Below are positions 55,069 to 62,170 of a stretch of 64,000 nt of DNA, piece by piece. Under the pieces are notes generated by a model, which saw only the letters and a program-made list of their open reading frames with translations, had not been told where the DNA came from and searched no databases. How positions within the stretch are numbered: the first letter of the stretch is position 1; every line of letters begins with the position of its first letter. The DNA comes from a virus, in the IMG/VR virus record IMGVR_UViG_3300035670_009638, positions 18,502 through 82,501 of that record. One strand, given 5' to 3'. The translations under genes and the position numbers were made by a program.

Positions 55069-55808
55069 TTTAAAGAACCCTCCGATTTAAGATTTTCAAT
55101 TGTCTCTTGAATTTCATCTGCTCTAGTTGAGAACCATCCACGATAGTTAGTTTCAAGTTTATGAAACGCAACTGGATAACCTTTGAAATGTCTCATATAT
55201 AACTCAAATGGAGCCAATCCATGAATTTTATTTTTTGGGTTATCATTTTGTCTTGTTGAACCAATGACTACGATTTTACAATTATCAGTTGGTCTTGTAA
55301 GAACTGTTTGAGCTTCATTAAGATCGAAAGATTGAAATTCATCGATAATAACGTAAGCATTATCCCAAGTAATACCTCTTGTATAAGCTGATGTAGCAAC
55401 TTGAACTTTTGGAGTTTCTTTAGAGTTGTTCTTTTCATTTTCTTGCTGAGCTGACCATTGCTCAAACAACCCAGGTTGTACATGGTCAAGGGCTTCAATA
55501 AATGGTGCCATATAAGGTAATTCTTTTTCTCCAATTCCTCCTGGTAAGTAACCCATCTCACGAACTGGAACAGCATTTCTTATATAAATAATTCGATCAT
55601 AATTTCCAACTTCAACTTCATAGGCACCAATTAATGTTGCAATTGTTGTTTTACCAGTACCAGCTTTGGCATCACAGAATACTCCAGTAACAACCTCAGG
55701 ACTAGCAAATAAACTCTGGGCATAAGCATATTGATGTTTATCTGCAAGAACATTAAAACCTTTTTCAGCTAACCATTTCCAACGAATATCGCCATATTTA
55801 TTACCCAT
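55065..55808 (-). CDS. phoH: PhoH-like ATPase
   Basis: 247 residues. Walker A Asp-Ala-Lys-Ala-Gly-Thr-Gly-Lys-Thr-Thr near residues 47-56, Ile-Tyr-Ile-Arg-Asn-Ala-Val-Pro near 75, Tyr-Leu-Pro-Gly-Gly near 88 and Val-Ile-Ile-Asp-Glu-Phe-Gln-Ser near 153-160 (Walker B). PhoH-like proteins are RNA/DNA-dependent ATPases common in phages with unsettled function. Ribosome binding site TAGGAGGTAACTCAT. Confidence 0.9.
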   Translation of the reverse strand: MGNKYGDIRWKWLAEKGFNVLADKHQYAYAQSLFASPEVVTGVFCDAKAGTGKTTIATLIGAYEVEVGNYDRIIYIRNAVPVREMGYLPGGIGEKELPYMAPFIEALDHVQPGLFEQWSAQQENEKNNSKETPKVQVATSAYTRGITWDNAYVIIDEFQSFDLNEAQTVLTRPTDNCKIVVIGSTRQNDNPKNKIHGLAPFELYMRHFKGYPVAFHKLETNYRGWFSTRADEIQETIENLKSEGSLK

Positions 55809-55840
55809 ATGAGTTACCTCCTAGTTTTTAAATATGAAGG

Positions 55841-55858
55841 GGAATAAATCCCCTCCAT
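55841..55858 (-). other. Intercistronic hairpin between SSB-like and PhoH genes
   Basis: GAGGGGA / TCCCCTTC stem-loop, no U-tract. Confidence 0.4.
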
Positions 55859-55881
55859 GTTTTCGTAGTTTGACATATTTA

Positions 55882-56838
55882 TCAAAAATCAGGCATATCG
55901 TCATTACCCATACTAGTAGGCATTTGATTAGTAATGTCTTGTGGTGATGGAGCTCCTTGACCAAATCCAGTATTAGTTTGAGGAACTTCTGGTGCTGGTT
56001 GCTGAAGTTCTTGTAATTTTAGATTACGAACTCGTTTAGCATTTTCAATTTCTTCAGGAGTGTATTCTTTGGAGCCGAGGAACGGCATATCTCCACCGAT
56101 AATTTCAATGTTATTAACAAAGTTTCGAATAACATTTGATGTTTCAACAGTTTCAGTTGAACCAAATCCATGTGTAGGTGCTTGTTGAACTTCTTCTTCT
56201 TTCTCTTCAACTTCAACATAGTTATTCAACTTGAATGTTAATCGACCAGTTGATCCAGGTTGATATAAATCCATGAATGATTGAGCAAGTTCTTCACCAA
56301 TTACCACGTTTTTAAGTTCAATTACTTCATTTCCCCAAGCAACAGTAAATCCGTGAACTTCATAATCTCCAGTTGGCAATTGATCTTTATCTAATTTTTC
56401 AACAAAGTTTTCTACTACTGTTTCGATCGAGGCAATAGCTTTATCAGGTTGGTCATTATCAGCATCTAGGCGATTAAAGAAAACACCTTTAACTTCATTG
56501 AATTGAACTAGATGACCTTGTCGGTTGTAGTATTCGTTAAGCGTTAATTCACCAGCTACACGAATTCGATCTGCATTTTCTTCGCCATGTTCTTCAATTG
56601 ACTTGTACTCATTTTTAACAGTTTCAATACCTTTAAATAGTTTCGAAGACTCCATAATGAATACTCGAACATTTTGTTCTTGAATCTTTCCATCAAATTT
56701 AGAAGCGATAACTAGCTTACCAGACATATATCGATTACCTTTTTTACTCGTTCTCACTTCAAGATCCTTAGACTTCAAAGTACCAACGATTTCAACATTG
56801 TTTTGTAGTTGACGTAATTCAATGTTTTGGTTTTCCAT
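55882..56838 (-). CDS. Single-stranded DNA-binding protein (OB-fold, acidic SSB tail)
   Basis: 318 residues. Two OB-fold-like halves (residues ~10-125 and ~150-215) then a Gln/Pro-rich linker ending in Gly-Asn-Asp-Asp-Met-Pro-Asp-Phe, an SSB-type acidic hydrophobic tail that recruits replication proteins. Longer than host SSB. It lies between the replisome genes and PhoH. Ribosome binding site CAATCGGAGGAATCAGAAAT; the 12 bases CAATCGGAGGAA are fully complementary to the small-RNA loop. Confidence 0.78.
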   Translation of the reverse strand: MENQNIELRQLQNNVEIVGTLKSKDLEVRTSKKGNRYMSGKLVIASKFDGKIQEQNVRVFIMESSKLFKGIETVKNEYKSIEEHGEENADRIRVAGELTLNEYYNRQGHLVQFNEVKGVFFNRLDADNDQPDKAIASIETVVENFVEKLDKDQLPTGDYEVHGFTVAWGNEVIELKNVVIGEELAQSFMDLYQPGSTGRLTFKLNNYVEVEEKEEEVQQAPTHGFGSTETVETSNVIRNFVNNIEIIGGDMPFLGSKEYTPEEIENAKRVRNLKLQELQQPAPEVPQTNTGFGQGAPSPQDITNQMPTSMGNDDMPDF

Positions 56839-56885
56839 ATTTCTGATTCCTCCGATTGAAATAATTTAATTTTTATTACATTGTT

Positions 56886-56913
56886 TTTATATCTGAATTG
56901 ATAAAAACGTAAA
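56886..56913 (-). promoter_or_regulatory. Promoter, TTTACG-N16-TATAAA
   Basis: -35 at 56908-56913, -10 at 56886-56891. Drives the SSB-PhoH-transferase-PQ-loop operon. Confidence 0.8.
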
Positions 56914-56941
56914 TCAAATTATTAAAATAAAATTTATATTT

Positions 56942-56995
56942 TATAATAAATAATCACTATATATAGGCGAATTTTTAAGAAAAACACCTATATAT
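56942..56995 (-). terminator. Terminator with conserved TTATTTATTATAAAA tail
   Basis: ATATATAGG / CCTATATAT stem, loop with TTCGCC-type bases, followed by AGTGATTATTTATTATAAAA; a relative of the terminator at 27445-27504. Confidence 0.6.
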
Positions 56996-56997
56996 TG

Positions 56998-57219
56998 TTA
57001 TTTTTTAGTAATTTCTTCAACTAAAGCTTTAAATGCATTACGATACTTAAAAGCTTGAAAAGACTGTTCTTCATACAATCGCTTATACAAATCCCTGTCC
57101 GATTTAATCTGATCTAATTCAATTAAGAGTTTTTCATTCACCGCATCTACGTCAGGACCAGATTTATCGGAGTCACATAATTCTTCAGAATCACAAATTT
57201 CATATGGGCTTTTTTCCAT
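56998..57219 (-). CDS. Hypothetical coiled-coil protein (73 aa)
   Basis: Acidic N-terminus (Cys-Asp-Ser-Glu-Glu-Leu-Cys-Asp-Ser-Asp) and a Lys/Glu-rich helix with heptad spacing from residue ~28. ATG preceded by AAGGAGGAATTCAG. Function unknown. Confidence 0.6.
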   Translation of the reverse strand: MEKSPYEICDSEELCDSDKSGPDVDAVNEKLLIELDQIKSDRDLYKRLYEEQSFQAFKYRNAFKALVEEITKK

Positions 57220-57237
57220 CTGAATTCCTCCTTAATA

Positions 57238-57438
57238 TTAATAATCTTCTGCATATAAAAATTTTTCTTCTGCTCCAATAAAATCGATAAGACATTTTTT
57301 GGAGCAAAAATAATCACCATCAAAATAAACTACATGCTGTCCATCATGAATCTCTGAATCACATTCTTCACAATGAGTAATTGGGATTGGGTCGGGATCT
57401 GGTTCAGCAAATCTCGCCATCGTGTGTAATCTACTCAT
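57238..57438 (-). CDS. Small zinc-finger protein (66 aa)
   Basis: Cys-Glu-Glu-Cys near residue 23 and Cys-Ser-Lys-Lys-Cys near 45 form a MYM/TRASH-like treble-clef: His-Cys-Glu-Glu-Cys...Phe-Cys-Ser-Lys-Lys-Cys. Start ATG follows TGAGGTGATAAATA. First of a two-gene unit. Confidence 0.65.
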   Translation of the reverse strand: MSRLHTMARFAEPDPDPIPITHCEECDSEIHDGQHVVYFDGDYFCSKKCLIDFIGAEEKFLYAEDY

Positions 57439-57458
57439 TTATTTATCACCTCAAAGTA

Positions 57459-57486
57459 TTTATATCTGTCCTATAAAAAACGTAAA
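57459..57486 (-). promoter_or_regulatory. Promoter, TTTACG-N16-TATAAA
   Basis: -35 at 57481-57486, -10 at 57459-57464. Confidence 0.8.
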
Positions 57487-57510
57487 AAAAGAGAATTAAA
57501 AAGTTCTCTC
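57484..57510 (-). terminator. Rho-independent terminator of ThyA-family gene
   Basis: AGAGAA / TTCTCT stem then TTTTTT; overlaps the next promoter's -35. Confidence 0.75.
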
Positions 57511-58323
57511 TTAAATCGCTACATCAGCTTTTTCAATTTTTTCTGGCTTAGTTTTATAAATTAGTTTGAAGTCATCTTCCGTGAAATCATAGAAATTAGT
57601 AATTTCTGGATTTATCCAAAATTCAGGAGCTTCTAATTCTTTTCTACTTAATAGGTCTATTGCTAATTCCTCATGTTTGTTGTATATATGCATATCTCCA
57701 ATAACATGAGTTAAAGTTCCAACTTTCAATCTTAAATGTATTGCTACCATATGCAGCCATATTGAGTACTGAACAACATTCCAATTGTTAGCAACCAAGA
57801 AATCGTTCGATCGTTGTTTCATAATTAAATGTGCTTTTCCACTTTTGATTAATAGCTGAATATGATGAACACATGGTGGCAAGTTCATTTCGTGTAGTTC
57901 GCTCGTATTCCATAATTCTATTTGCAATCTTCGAGAAGTTGGATTTTTCTTACCCTCTCCAAGAATATAGTCCATTTGATTGTCATATCCAAAGACAGGT
58001 TTTGCTACTTGATAACCGTAAGCTTTTCCGATGGAACCAGTTTCATCAGCCCATGCATCCCAGATTGCACCTTTTAAATCTTTAATATTATTTGAACGCT
58101 GGCGATAAATCCAATCAGTTTCATTAAAAGCACTTTTAATTGGAGTTGGCCTAATAGTAAGTGCAGGAAATTCTTTTTCCAAATCATAGACATTAACAAC
58201 TGAAACAATACGTTTTGTTGAAATTGGTGAACCATCATCCCATCGAGCGCGATTGTCAATTTCCCAAGGTTCTTTCATGATTCTTTCTAAATTTTCTTTA
58301 AAAATCTTATCTGCAATAGTCAT
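57511..58323 (-). CDS. ThyA-family thymidylate synthase or dUMP hydroxymethylase
   Basis: 270 residues from ATG 58323 (GGAGGATAACATA before it). Catalytic Cys in Leu-Pro-Pro-Cys-Val-His-His near residue 152, Gln-Arg-Ser-Asn-Asp near 171-175, and Asn-Asn-Trp-Asn-Val near 180-184 where the Asn predicts dUMP rather than dCMP as substrate. Trp-Asp-Ala-Trp-Ala near 84 fits the folate site. Because ThyX is also encoded, this paralogue may hydroxymethylate dUMP, as in SPO1, rather than methylate it. The sequence alone does not decide. Confidence 0.78.
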   Translation of the reverse strand: MTIADKIFKENLERIMKEPWEIDNRARWDDGSPISTKRIVSVVNVYDLEKEFPALTIRPTPIKSAFNETDWIYRQRSNNIKDLKGAIWDAWADETGSIGKAYGYQVAKPVFGYDNQMDYILGEGKKNPTSRRLQIELWNTSELHEMNLPPCVHHIQLLIKSGKAHLIMKQRSNDFLVANNWNVVQYSIWLHMVAIHLRLKVGTLTHVIGDMHIYNKHEELAIDLLSRKELEAPEFWINPEITNFYDFTEDDFKLIYKTKPEKIEKADVAI

Positions 58324-58348
58324 TATGTTATCCTCCATAATTTTTGTT

Positions 58349-58376
58349 ATTTTATCTGTTCTTTAAAAAATGTAAA
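58349..58376 (-). promoter_or_regulatory. Promoter, TTTACA-N16-TAAAAT
   Basis: -35 at 58371-58376, -10 at 58349-58354. Confidence 0.65.
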
Positions 58377-59027
58377 TTATTTAAGGACTCTTTCTAAAAA
58401 GAAACTTTCTAATCCATCTACATCAACTACCATTCTAGGAAAATAAAATTTGTGGCCATATTCAGACATAATGTAAGGGTTTTCAAAATCAAAATTATAG
58501 AATAAATGAGTACTAGGATAAGGCAGATTGGCTCTATCCTGTTTAATTTTTTCCTCATTTATTTTTCTGGTATCGTTATAATAAGAGCTGCTTTTTATCT
58601 GTATATATGTTTTCTTGCCATTAATACCAAATAAACCATCTACTGCATATTCAATATCTTCCATTCTATTTAAAGAATCAAAAGAAGAACCAGGAATTAA
58701 TAAAAACGATCTAGTAGTTATTGATTCACCATAAAAAGCTTTATGAGCCCGGCAGCTAAGTTGCCTTTCCACTTCAGTTTTTACTTCTTCTAAATTTAAA
58801 TTATTTAGTTCTGCCATTCTCCCAAGTTCTCTGTAGTTCTCGTAAGTTGAATAAATCTGAAAAGCTAGTGTTCTAAATTTTTCAAAGCTAAGATATGAAA
58901 TTTTATTATTTTCATCGATTAATACCGTGTTAAAACAAAATTTTTTAATAGCATCTATATCAAAGACTCCGAATTGACCATTTACTCCTATCCAAAACTT
59001 ATTCCAAACAAAATCATGGACATTCAT
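58377..59027 (-). CDS. Nuclease-like protein with D-x(n)-QxK motif (217 aa)
   Basis: Start ATG 59027 follows GAAGGTGCGAATT. A central region reads Tyr-Ala-Val-Asp-Gly-Leu-Phe-Gly-Ile then Lys-Thr-Tyr-Ile-Gln-Ile-Lys-Ser-Ser, an Asp...Gln-x-Lys arrangement of PD-(D/E)XK nucleases with Gln replacing the second acid, preceded by an N-terminal helical bundle with a Glu. Could be a restriction-like or repair nuclease. Family not recognised; motif is the only support. Confidence 0.5.
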   Translation of the reverse strand: MNVHDFVWNKFWIGVNGQFGVFDIDAIKKFCFNTVLIDENNKISYLSFEKFRTLAFQIYSTYENYRELGRMAELNNLNLEEVKTEVERQLSCRAHKAFYGESITTRSFLLIPGSSFDSLNRMEDIEYAVDGLFGINGKKTYIQIKSSSYYNDTRKINEEKIKQDRANLPYPSTHLFYNFDFENPYIMSEYGHKFYFPRMVVDVDGLESFFLERVLK

Positions 59028-59068
59028 AATTCGCACCTTCTCTTTCACAATTTTCAGTATTTTAAATA

Positions 59069-59103
59069 CAACAAAAAGAACAGATCCTAATAGACCTGCT
59101 CTT
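59069..59103 (-). terminator. Rho-independent terminator of HTH-protein gene
   Basis: AAGAGCAGGTC / GATCTGTTCTT stem then TTTGTTG. Confidence 0.8.
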
Positions 59104-60127
59104 CTGCATCGTATTTGTTACCAACCTTGGCAACCTTCTTAGCGATAAGATCGATTGTTCGAGATATTTTCTTTTGATAGGTGTTAAGGTTATAAGCAAT
59201 TTCTTCTTGAGTTAATCCATCTCTGATAGACTCTAAAACTTGCTTCTCAAAATCTGTTAATTCAGCTTTGTTAATCGTATTTTGTAAATCCCAAAGAACA
59301 TGGTCAAAATCACTGTTTGGGTCATTTGTTGGTCTGAAGTAAAGTAACCCTTTAGCAACAATTCTCTGTCCTGATTCTGTTTCAATAACGCATCCTTTTA
59401 AATGGAGCTCATTAGTAAAATCAAAAACATCGAAATTATATTTTGTACTTTCTGAGAACGCTTTCAAATCATAACCGAATACACCAAGAAAAAAATCTTT
59501 AGTGTAAATCATATCTCCGGATAATTGGCCCTTAATCTTAGTAAGTAAGTATCTGTTGTATTTTGATTTCTTCTTTTTTAATTCAGACGTTGTAAAATCT
59601 TCTAGAACTTTATAGTCTCTTAAAATTTGACCTAGCTCATCTTCACGGTTCAGATCTTCGGCTGTGATTTTTTGAGATTTACTTTTTTTAAAGTTTTTCT
59701 CATCTCTCTTTAAAAAATGGATTACCGTCTCAGAATGATTTCCGCCTTTCATTTTTGTCATTGATTCAATAGACAATTCTCTGTCCATTTTCTTTTGGAA
59801 ATATTTTGGATCAGTGTGGAAAACATATTGAACCTTTTCCTTATCTTCTTCCTCTTTAATCTCATCTGAATTAAGAAGGTAGTTAGCCATTCTTTCAAGT
59901 GAACGACAAACGTTTATATTATTAGAGAGGTGGTCACCTGAATTAATATTTGGATTAAAGTAATTTGAAAAGTATTCTTCATAGAACTTCGTATTATCTA
60001 AAATATCATTGATTACTTTCTTTCTATCTTCTAGTTTAGTTTTCTTGTAATCAATTTTTCTATTTAGCTTATTTACATTTGTTCCATCTAATACTCCAAC
60101 GAAATTTTGTTGAATTGAGAAAGCCAT
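59087..60127 (-). CDS. Helix-turn-helix regulator-like protein (346 aa)
   Basis: The C-terminal 60 residues are a LuxR/sigma-region-4-type helix-turn-helix (Leu-Thr-Asp-Phe-Glu-Lys-Gln-Val-Leu-Glu-Ser-Ile-Arg-Asp-Gly-Leu-Thr-Gln-Glu-Glu-Ile-Ala). The N-terminal ~250 residues are Lys/Asn-rich with no recognised domain. It may be a phage transcription regulator or a sigma-like protein. Own promoter and terminator. Confidence 0.62.
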   Translation of the reverse strand: MAFSIQQNFVGVLDGTNVNKLNRKIDYKKTKLEDRKKVINDILDNTKFYEEYFSNYFNPNINSGDHLSNNINVCRSLERMANYLLNSDEIKEEEDKEKVQYVFHTDPKYFQKKMDRELSIESMTKMKGGNHSETVIHFLKRDEKNFKKSKSQKITAEDLNREDELGQILRDYKVLEDFTTSELKKKKSKYNRYLLTKIKGQLSGDMIYTKDFFLGVFGYDLKAFSESTKYNFDVFDFTNELHLKGCVIETESGQRIVAKGLLYFRPTNDPNSDFDHVLWDLQNTINKAELTDFEKQVLESIRDGLTQEEIAYNLNTYQKKISRTIDLIAKKVAKVGNKYDAEEQVY

Positions 60128-60196
60128 TTTTATTTCTCCCCTTATATGTTTAAAGTCAAATCTATATGAATTTTCGGAATATTCTTATTTGTTATA

Positions 60197-60225
60197 TTTA
60201 TATCTGCTCGACTTTAAAACGTAAA
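60197..60225 (-). promoter_or_regulatory. Promoter, TTTACG-N17-TATAAA
   Basis: -35 at 60220-60225, -10 at 60197-60202. Drives the HTH-protein gene. Confidence 0.75.
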
Positions 60226-60340
60226 AAGATAATTGGAAGAATTTTGAAATTATTTTGAATGAGACAAAATACATATTATGTCTTATTCGCCTATCAATCT
60301 TGTAAGCCTTATAGATCTAAGCTTGAACTCTATTTTGAAG
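60226..60340. other. Intergenic region between divergent units
   Basis: Contains an AGAC / GTCT-type imperfect dyad around 60258-60282 (GACAAAATACATATTATGTC) that could be an operator between divergent promoters; nothing else. Confidence 0.35.
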
Positions 60341-60368
60341 TTATGATAGAATGGAAGTAATATAATGA
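60339..60368 (+). promoter_or_regulatory. Rightward promoter, TTGAAG-N17-TAATAT
   Basis: TTGAAG, 17-bp spacer, TAATAT just upstream of the short recombinase gene. Confidence 0.5.
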
Positions 60369-60414
60369 AAGAGTCATATTGAATATGATTATCTTGTTAA
60401 AGGAGACATAATGT

Positions 60415-60960
60415 ATGAATATAGTTGAGCCAATAAGAGATTTGGAGAAGATCGAGGAAATTAAGAATTTTCTTAAAAAGAAAAGTTATCGAGATTATGT
60501 TTTGTTTAATTTAGGAATAAACTGTGGACTTCGAATTTCTGATCTTTTGAAATTGAAAGTTAAAGATGTTAGAGGAAAATATCATCTTAAGTTAAAGGAG
60601 ACTAAAACCAAGAAAAACAAAAATCAAAAACTTCCTTTACCAGTTGTTGAAATACTTGAAGATTATATAGAAGGAAAAGATGATGATGAATATTTATTTC
60701 AATCAAGAAAGGGTGTTAATAAACCACTTCAAAGACAAAGAGCTTTTTCTATCATCAAAGAGGCAGCAGAACACGTTGGTTTAGAATCAATAGCAACACA
60801 TACATTGAGAAAAACATTTGGTTATCATTTTTATCAAAGAAAAAAGGATGTAGCATTACTTCAGGATATTTTTAATCATGCTGCACCTTCTATAACTTTG
60901 AGATATATTGGAATAAATCAGGATGTTCTTGATAAAGCTATGGACGATTTTTATTTATAG
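60415..60960 (+). CDS. Short tyrosine recombinase (catalytic domain only)
   Basis: 181 residues. Catalytic residues visible: Arg in Cys-Gly-Leu-Arg-Ile-Ser-Asp near residue 42, Lys near 67, His-Thr-Leu-Arg-Lys near 139, His in Phe-Asn-His-Ala-Ala near 159, and Tyr in Leu-Arg-Tyr-Ile near 168. It lacks the N-terminal core-binding domain of integrases, resembling short XerC/D-like recombinases of Bacillus plasmids and phages. May resolve multimers or act with the full-length recombinase at 10.7 kb. Start ATG 60415, nine bases from AAAGGAG. Confidence 0.83.
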   Translation: MNIVEPIRDLEKIEEIKNFLKKKSYRDYVLFNLGINCGLRISDLLKLKVKDVRGKYHLKLKETKTKKNKNQKLPLPVVEILEDYIEGKDDDEYLFQSRKGVNKPLQRQRAFSIIKEAAEHVGLESIATHTLRKTFGYHFYQRKKDVALLQDIFNHAAPSITLRYIGINQDVLDKAMDDFYL

Positions 60961-60998
60961 CATATATAATAGAAGAAACTCGGTATGAGGTGATAAAA

Positions 60999-61295
60999 AT
61001 GGGAATGGAAAAATGGATTAGTCGAAAAGAGGAATATGAACTTCCAGAATTCAAAAGTCATGATGAAGCGAGAGCTTACTTTAAAGAAAAGTATGGAGAT
61101 AATTTTCAAATGATGGACTCAGATTATATTGATGGGAAAAAGATTTATTTTTACAAGCTAATAGTAAATAAAAAAGAATGGGAAAAAGGAATAAAGGAAA
61201 TGCAAGAAAATGGTTATACATCTGGGATGGGCTTTGCAATGGCAGCACAGCCAATAGAAATCTGGGAAGATGGTGGAATTCATATCATACACTAA
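60999..61295 (+). CDS. Hypothetical protein (98 aa)
   Basis: ATG 60999 follows GAGGTGATAAAA. Acidic/aromatic protein ending Gly-Gly-Ile-His-Ile-Ile-His. No family recognised. Second gene of the short rightward operon. Confidence 0.6.
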   Translation: MGMEKWISRKEEYELPEFKSHDEARAYFKEKYGDNFQMMDSDYIDGKKIYFYKLIVNKKEWEKGIKEMQENGYTSGMGFAMAAQPIEIWEDGGIHIIH

Positions 61296-61309
61296 GGATG
61301 GATTACGAT

Positions 61310-61486
61310 ATGACTAAAATTAAGCTGATAGGAATAGGAACGCCAGTAACTTATACTGATCGATCAGGTGTTATTATTAACGGTAAAATAATTAGTGCAA
61401 GACATTATGCAAGAAAGATACGCTATGAACTAATAGATGATAAGGGTTACGTATATATAGGTAACAGCAGAACGGTAAAAAAATGA
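61310..61486 (+). CDS. Hypothetical small beta-rich protein (58 aa)
   Basis: ATG 61310 is ten bases after AAGGATGG. Basic, beta-strand-rich peptide (MTKIKLIGIGTPVTYTDRSG...), compatible with an SH3- or KOW-like fold. Third gene of the rightward operon. Confidence 0.5.
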   Translation: MTKIKLIGIGTPVTYTDRSGVIINGKIISARHYARKIRYELIDDKGYVYIGNSRTVKK

Positions 61487-61502
61487 GAGCCATTCAGCTC
61501 TC
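61477..61502 (-). terminator. Rho-independent terminator of SleB-like gene
   Basis: GAGAGC / GCTCTC stem followed by ATTTTTTT on the minus strand; on the plus strand the tail TTATCG is weak. Confidence 0.75.
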
Positions 61503-62075
61503 TTATCGTTTGAAGGTATGATTTCCTATAACAACAGTTGTAGGTCTACTATCTAACCATCGATCTGTTGCAGTTTTAGAATTATAGAAAAATAGACTTC
61601 CATTAGTTAAATTAGTTTTATTTAAGGCTTCTTTCACTGCTTTTATACTTTCTTCATCTGGAGTATTATTTATTGCTCCATTACTTACTGGCTGGAATTG
61701 TCCTTGCTGATAAATTACATCGTATATCGTATCAGGGAAATCTTCATGTTCAACTCTGTTTAATACGACTTCAGCAACAGCAACTTTTCCATTATACGGC
61801 TCACCACGAGCTTCAGCATAAACAATTCTAGCCAATAAATCTTTTTCACTTTTGCTAACTTCGATTTTATTTAATTGAATTTCTTCTTCAATCTCTACTA
61901 TTAGCGGTTCTTCTTCAAACTCTAAAAAAAATTCAATATTATCTTTCTTTGAAATTGGATTATTTTTAATTATAGAATGTTCTCTAGCTTTCCTGGGGTA
62001 CTCATCTTTTTCAGCATTAGGCAAGAACGAAAATATCAATAAAATTATCATTATTGAGTTTATTATTATTTTCAT
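61503..62075 (-). CDS. SleB/CwlJ-family cell wall hydrolase
   Basis: 190 residues. An N-terminal hydrophobic segment (residues 1-18) is a signal or anchor. From about residue 78 the Hydrolase_2 domain follows: Leu-Leu-Ala-Arg-Ile-Val-Tyr-Ala-Glu-Ala-Arg-Gly-Glu with the catalytic Glu, and Phe-Gln-Pro-Val near 127. Members hydrolyse spore cortex or peptidoglycan. It is separate from the lysis cassette and leftward, so is not the endolysin; it may act in lysogens, spores or DNA entry. Confidence 0.83.
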   Translation of the reverse strand: MKIIINSIMIILLIFSFLPNAEKDEYPRKAREHSIIKNNPISKKDNIEFFLEFEEEPLIVEIEEEIQLNKIEVSKSEKDLLARIVYAEARGEPYNGKVAVAEVVLNRVEHEDFPDTIYDVIYQQGQFQPVSNGAINNTPDEESIKAVKEALNKTNLTNGSLFFYNSKTATDRWLDSRPTTVVIGNHTFKR

Positions 62076-62108
62076 ACATCATCCTCCTAAATAAAAAAAG
62101 TTATATTT

Positions 62109-62136
62109 TTTATATCTAGGAAAATGAAAATGTAAA
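62109..62136 (-). promoter_or_regulatory. Promoter, TTTACA-N16-TATAAA
   Basis: -35 at 62131-62136, -10 at 62109-62114. Drives the SleB-like gene. Confidence 0.7.
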
Positions 62137-62142
62137 TTAAAA

Positions 62143-62170
62143 ATAAAAAAGAAGTGGTTTTTGCCACTCC
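62143..62170 (-). terminator. Rho-independent terminator of ligase gene
   Basis: GGAGTGG / CCACTTC stem then TTTTTTATTTTT. Confidence 0.85.
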
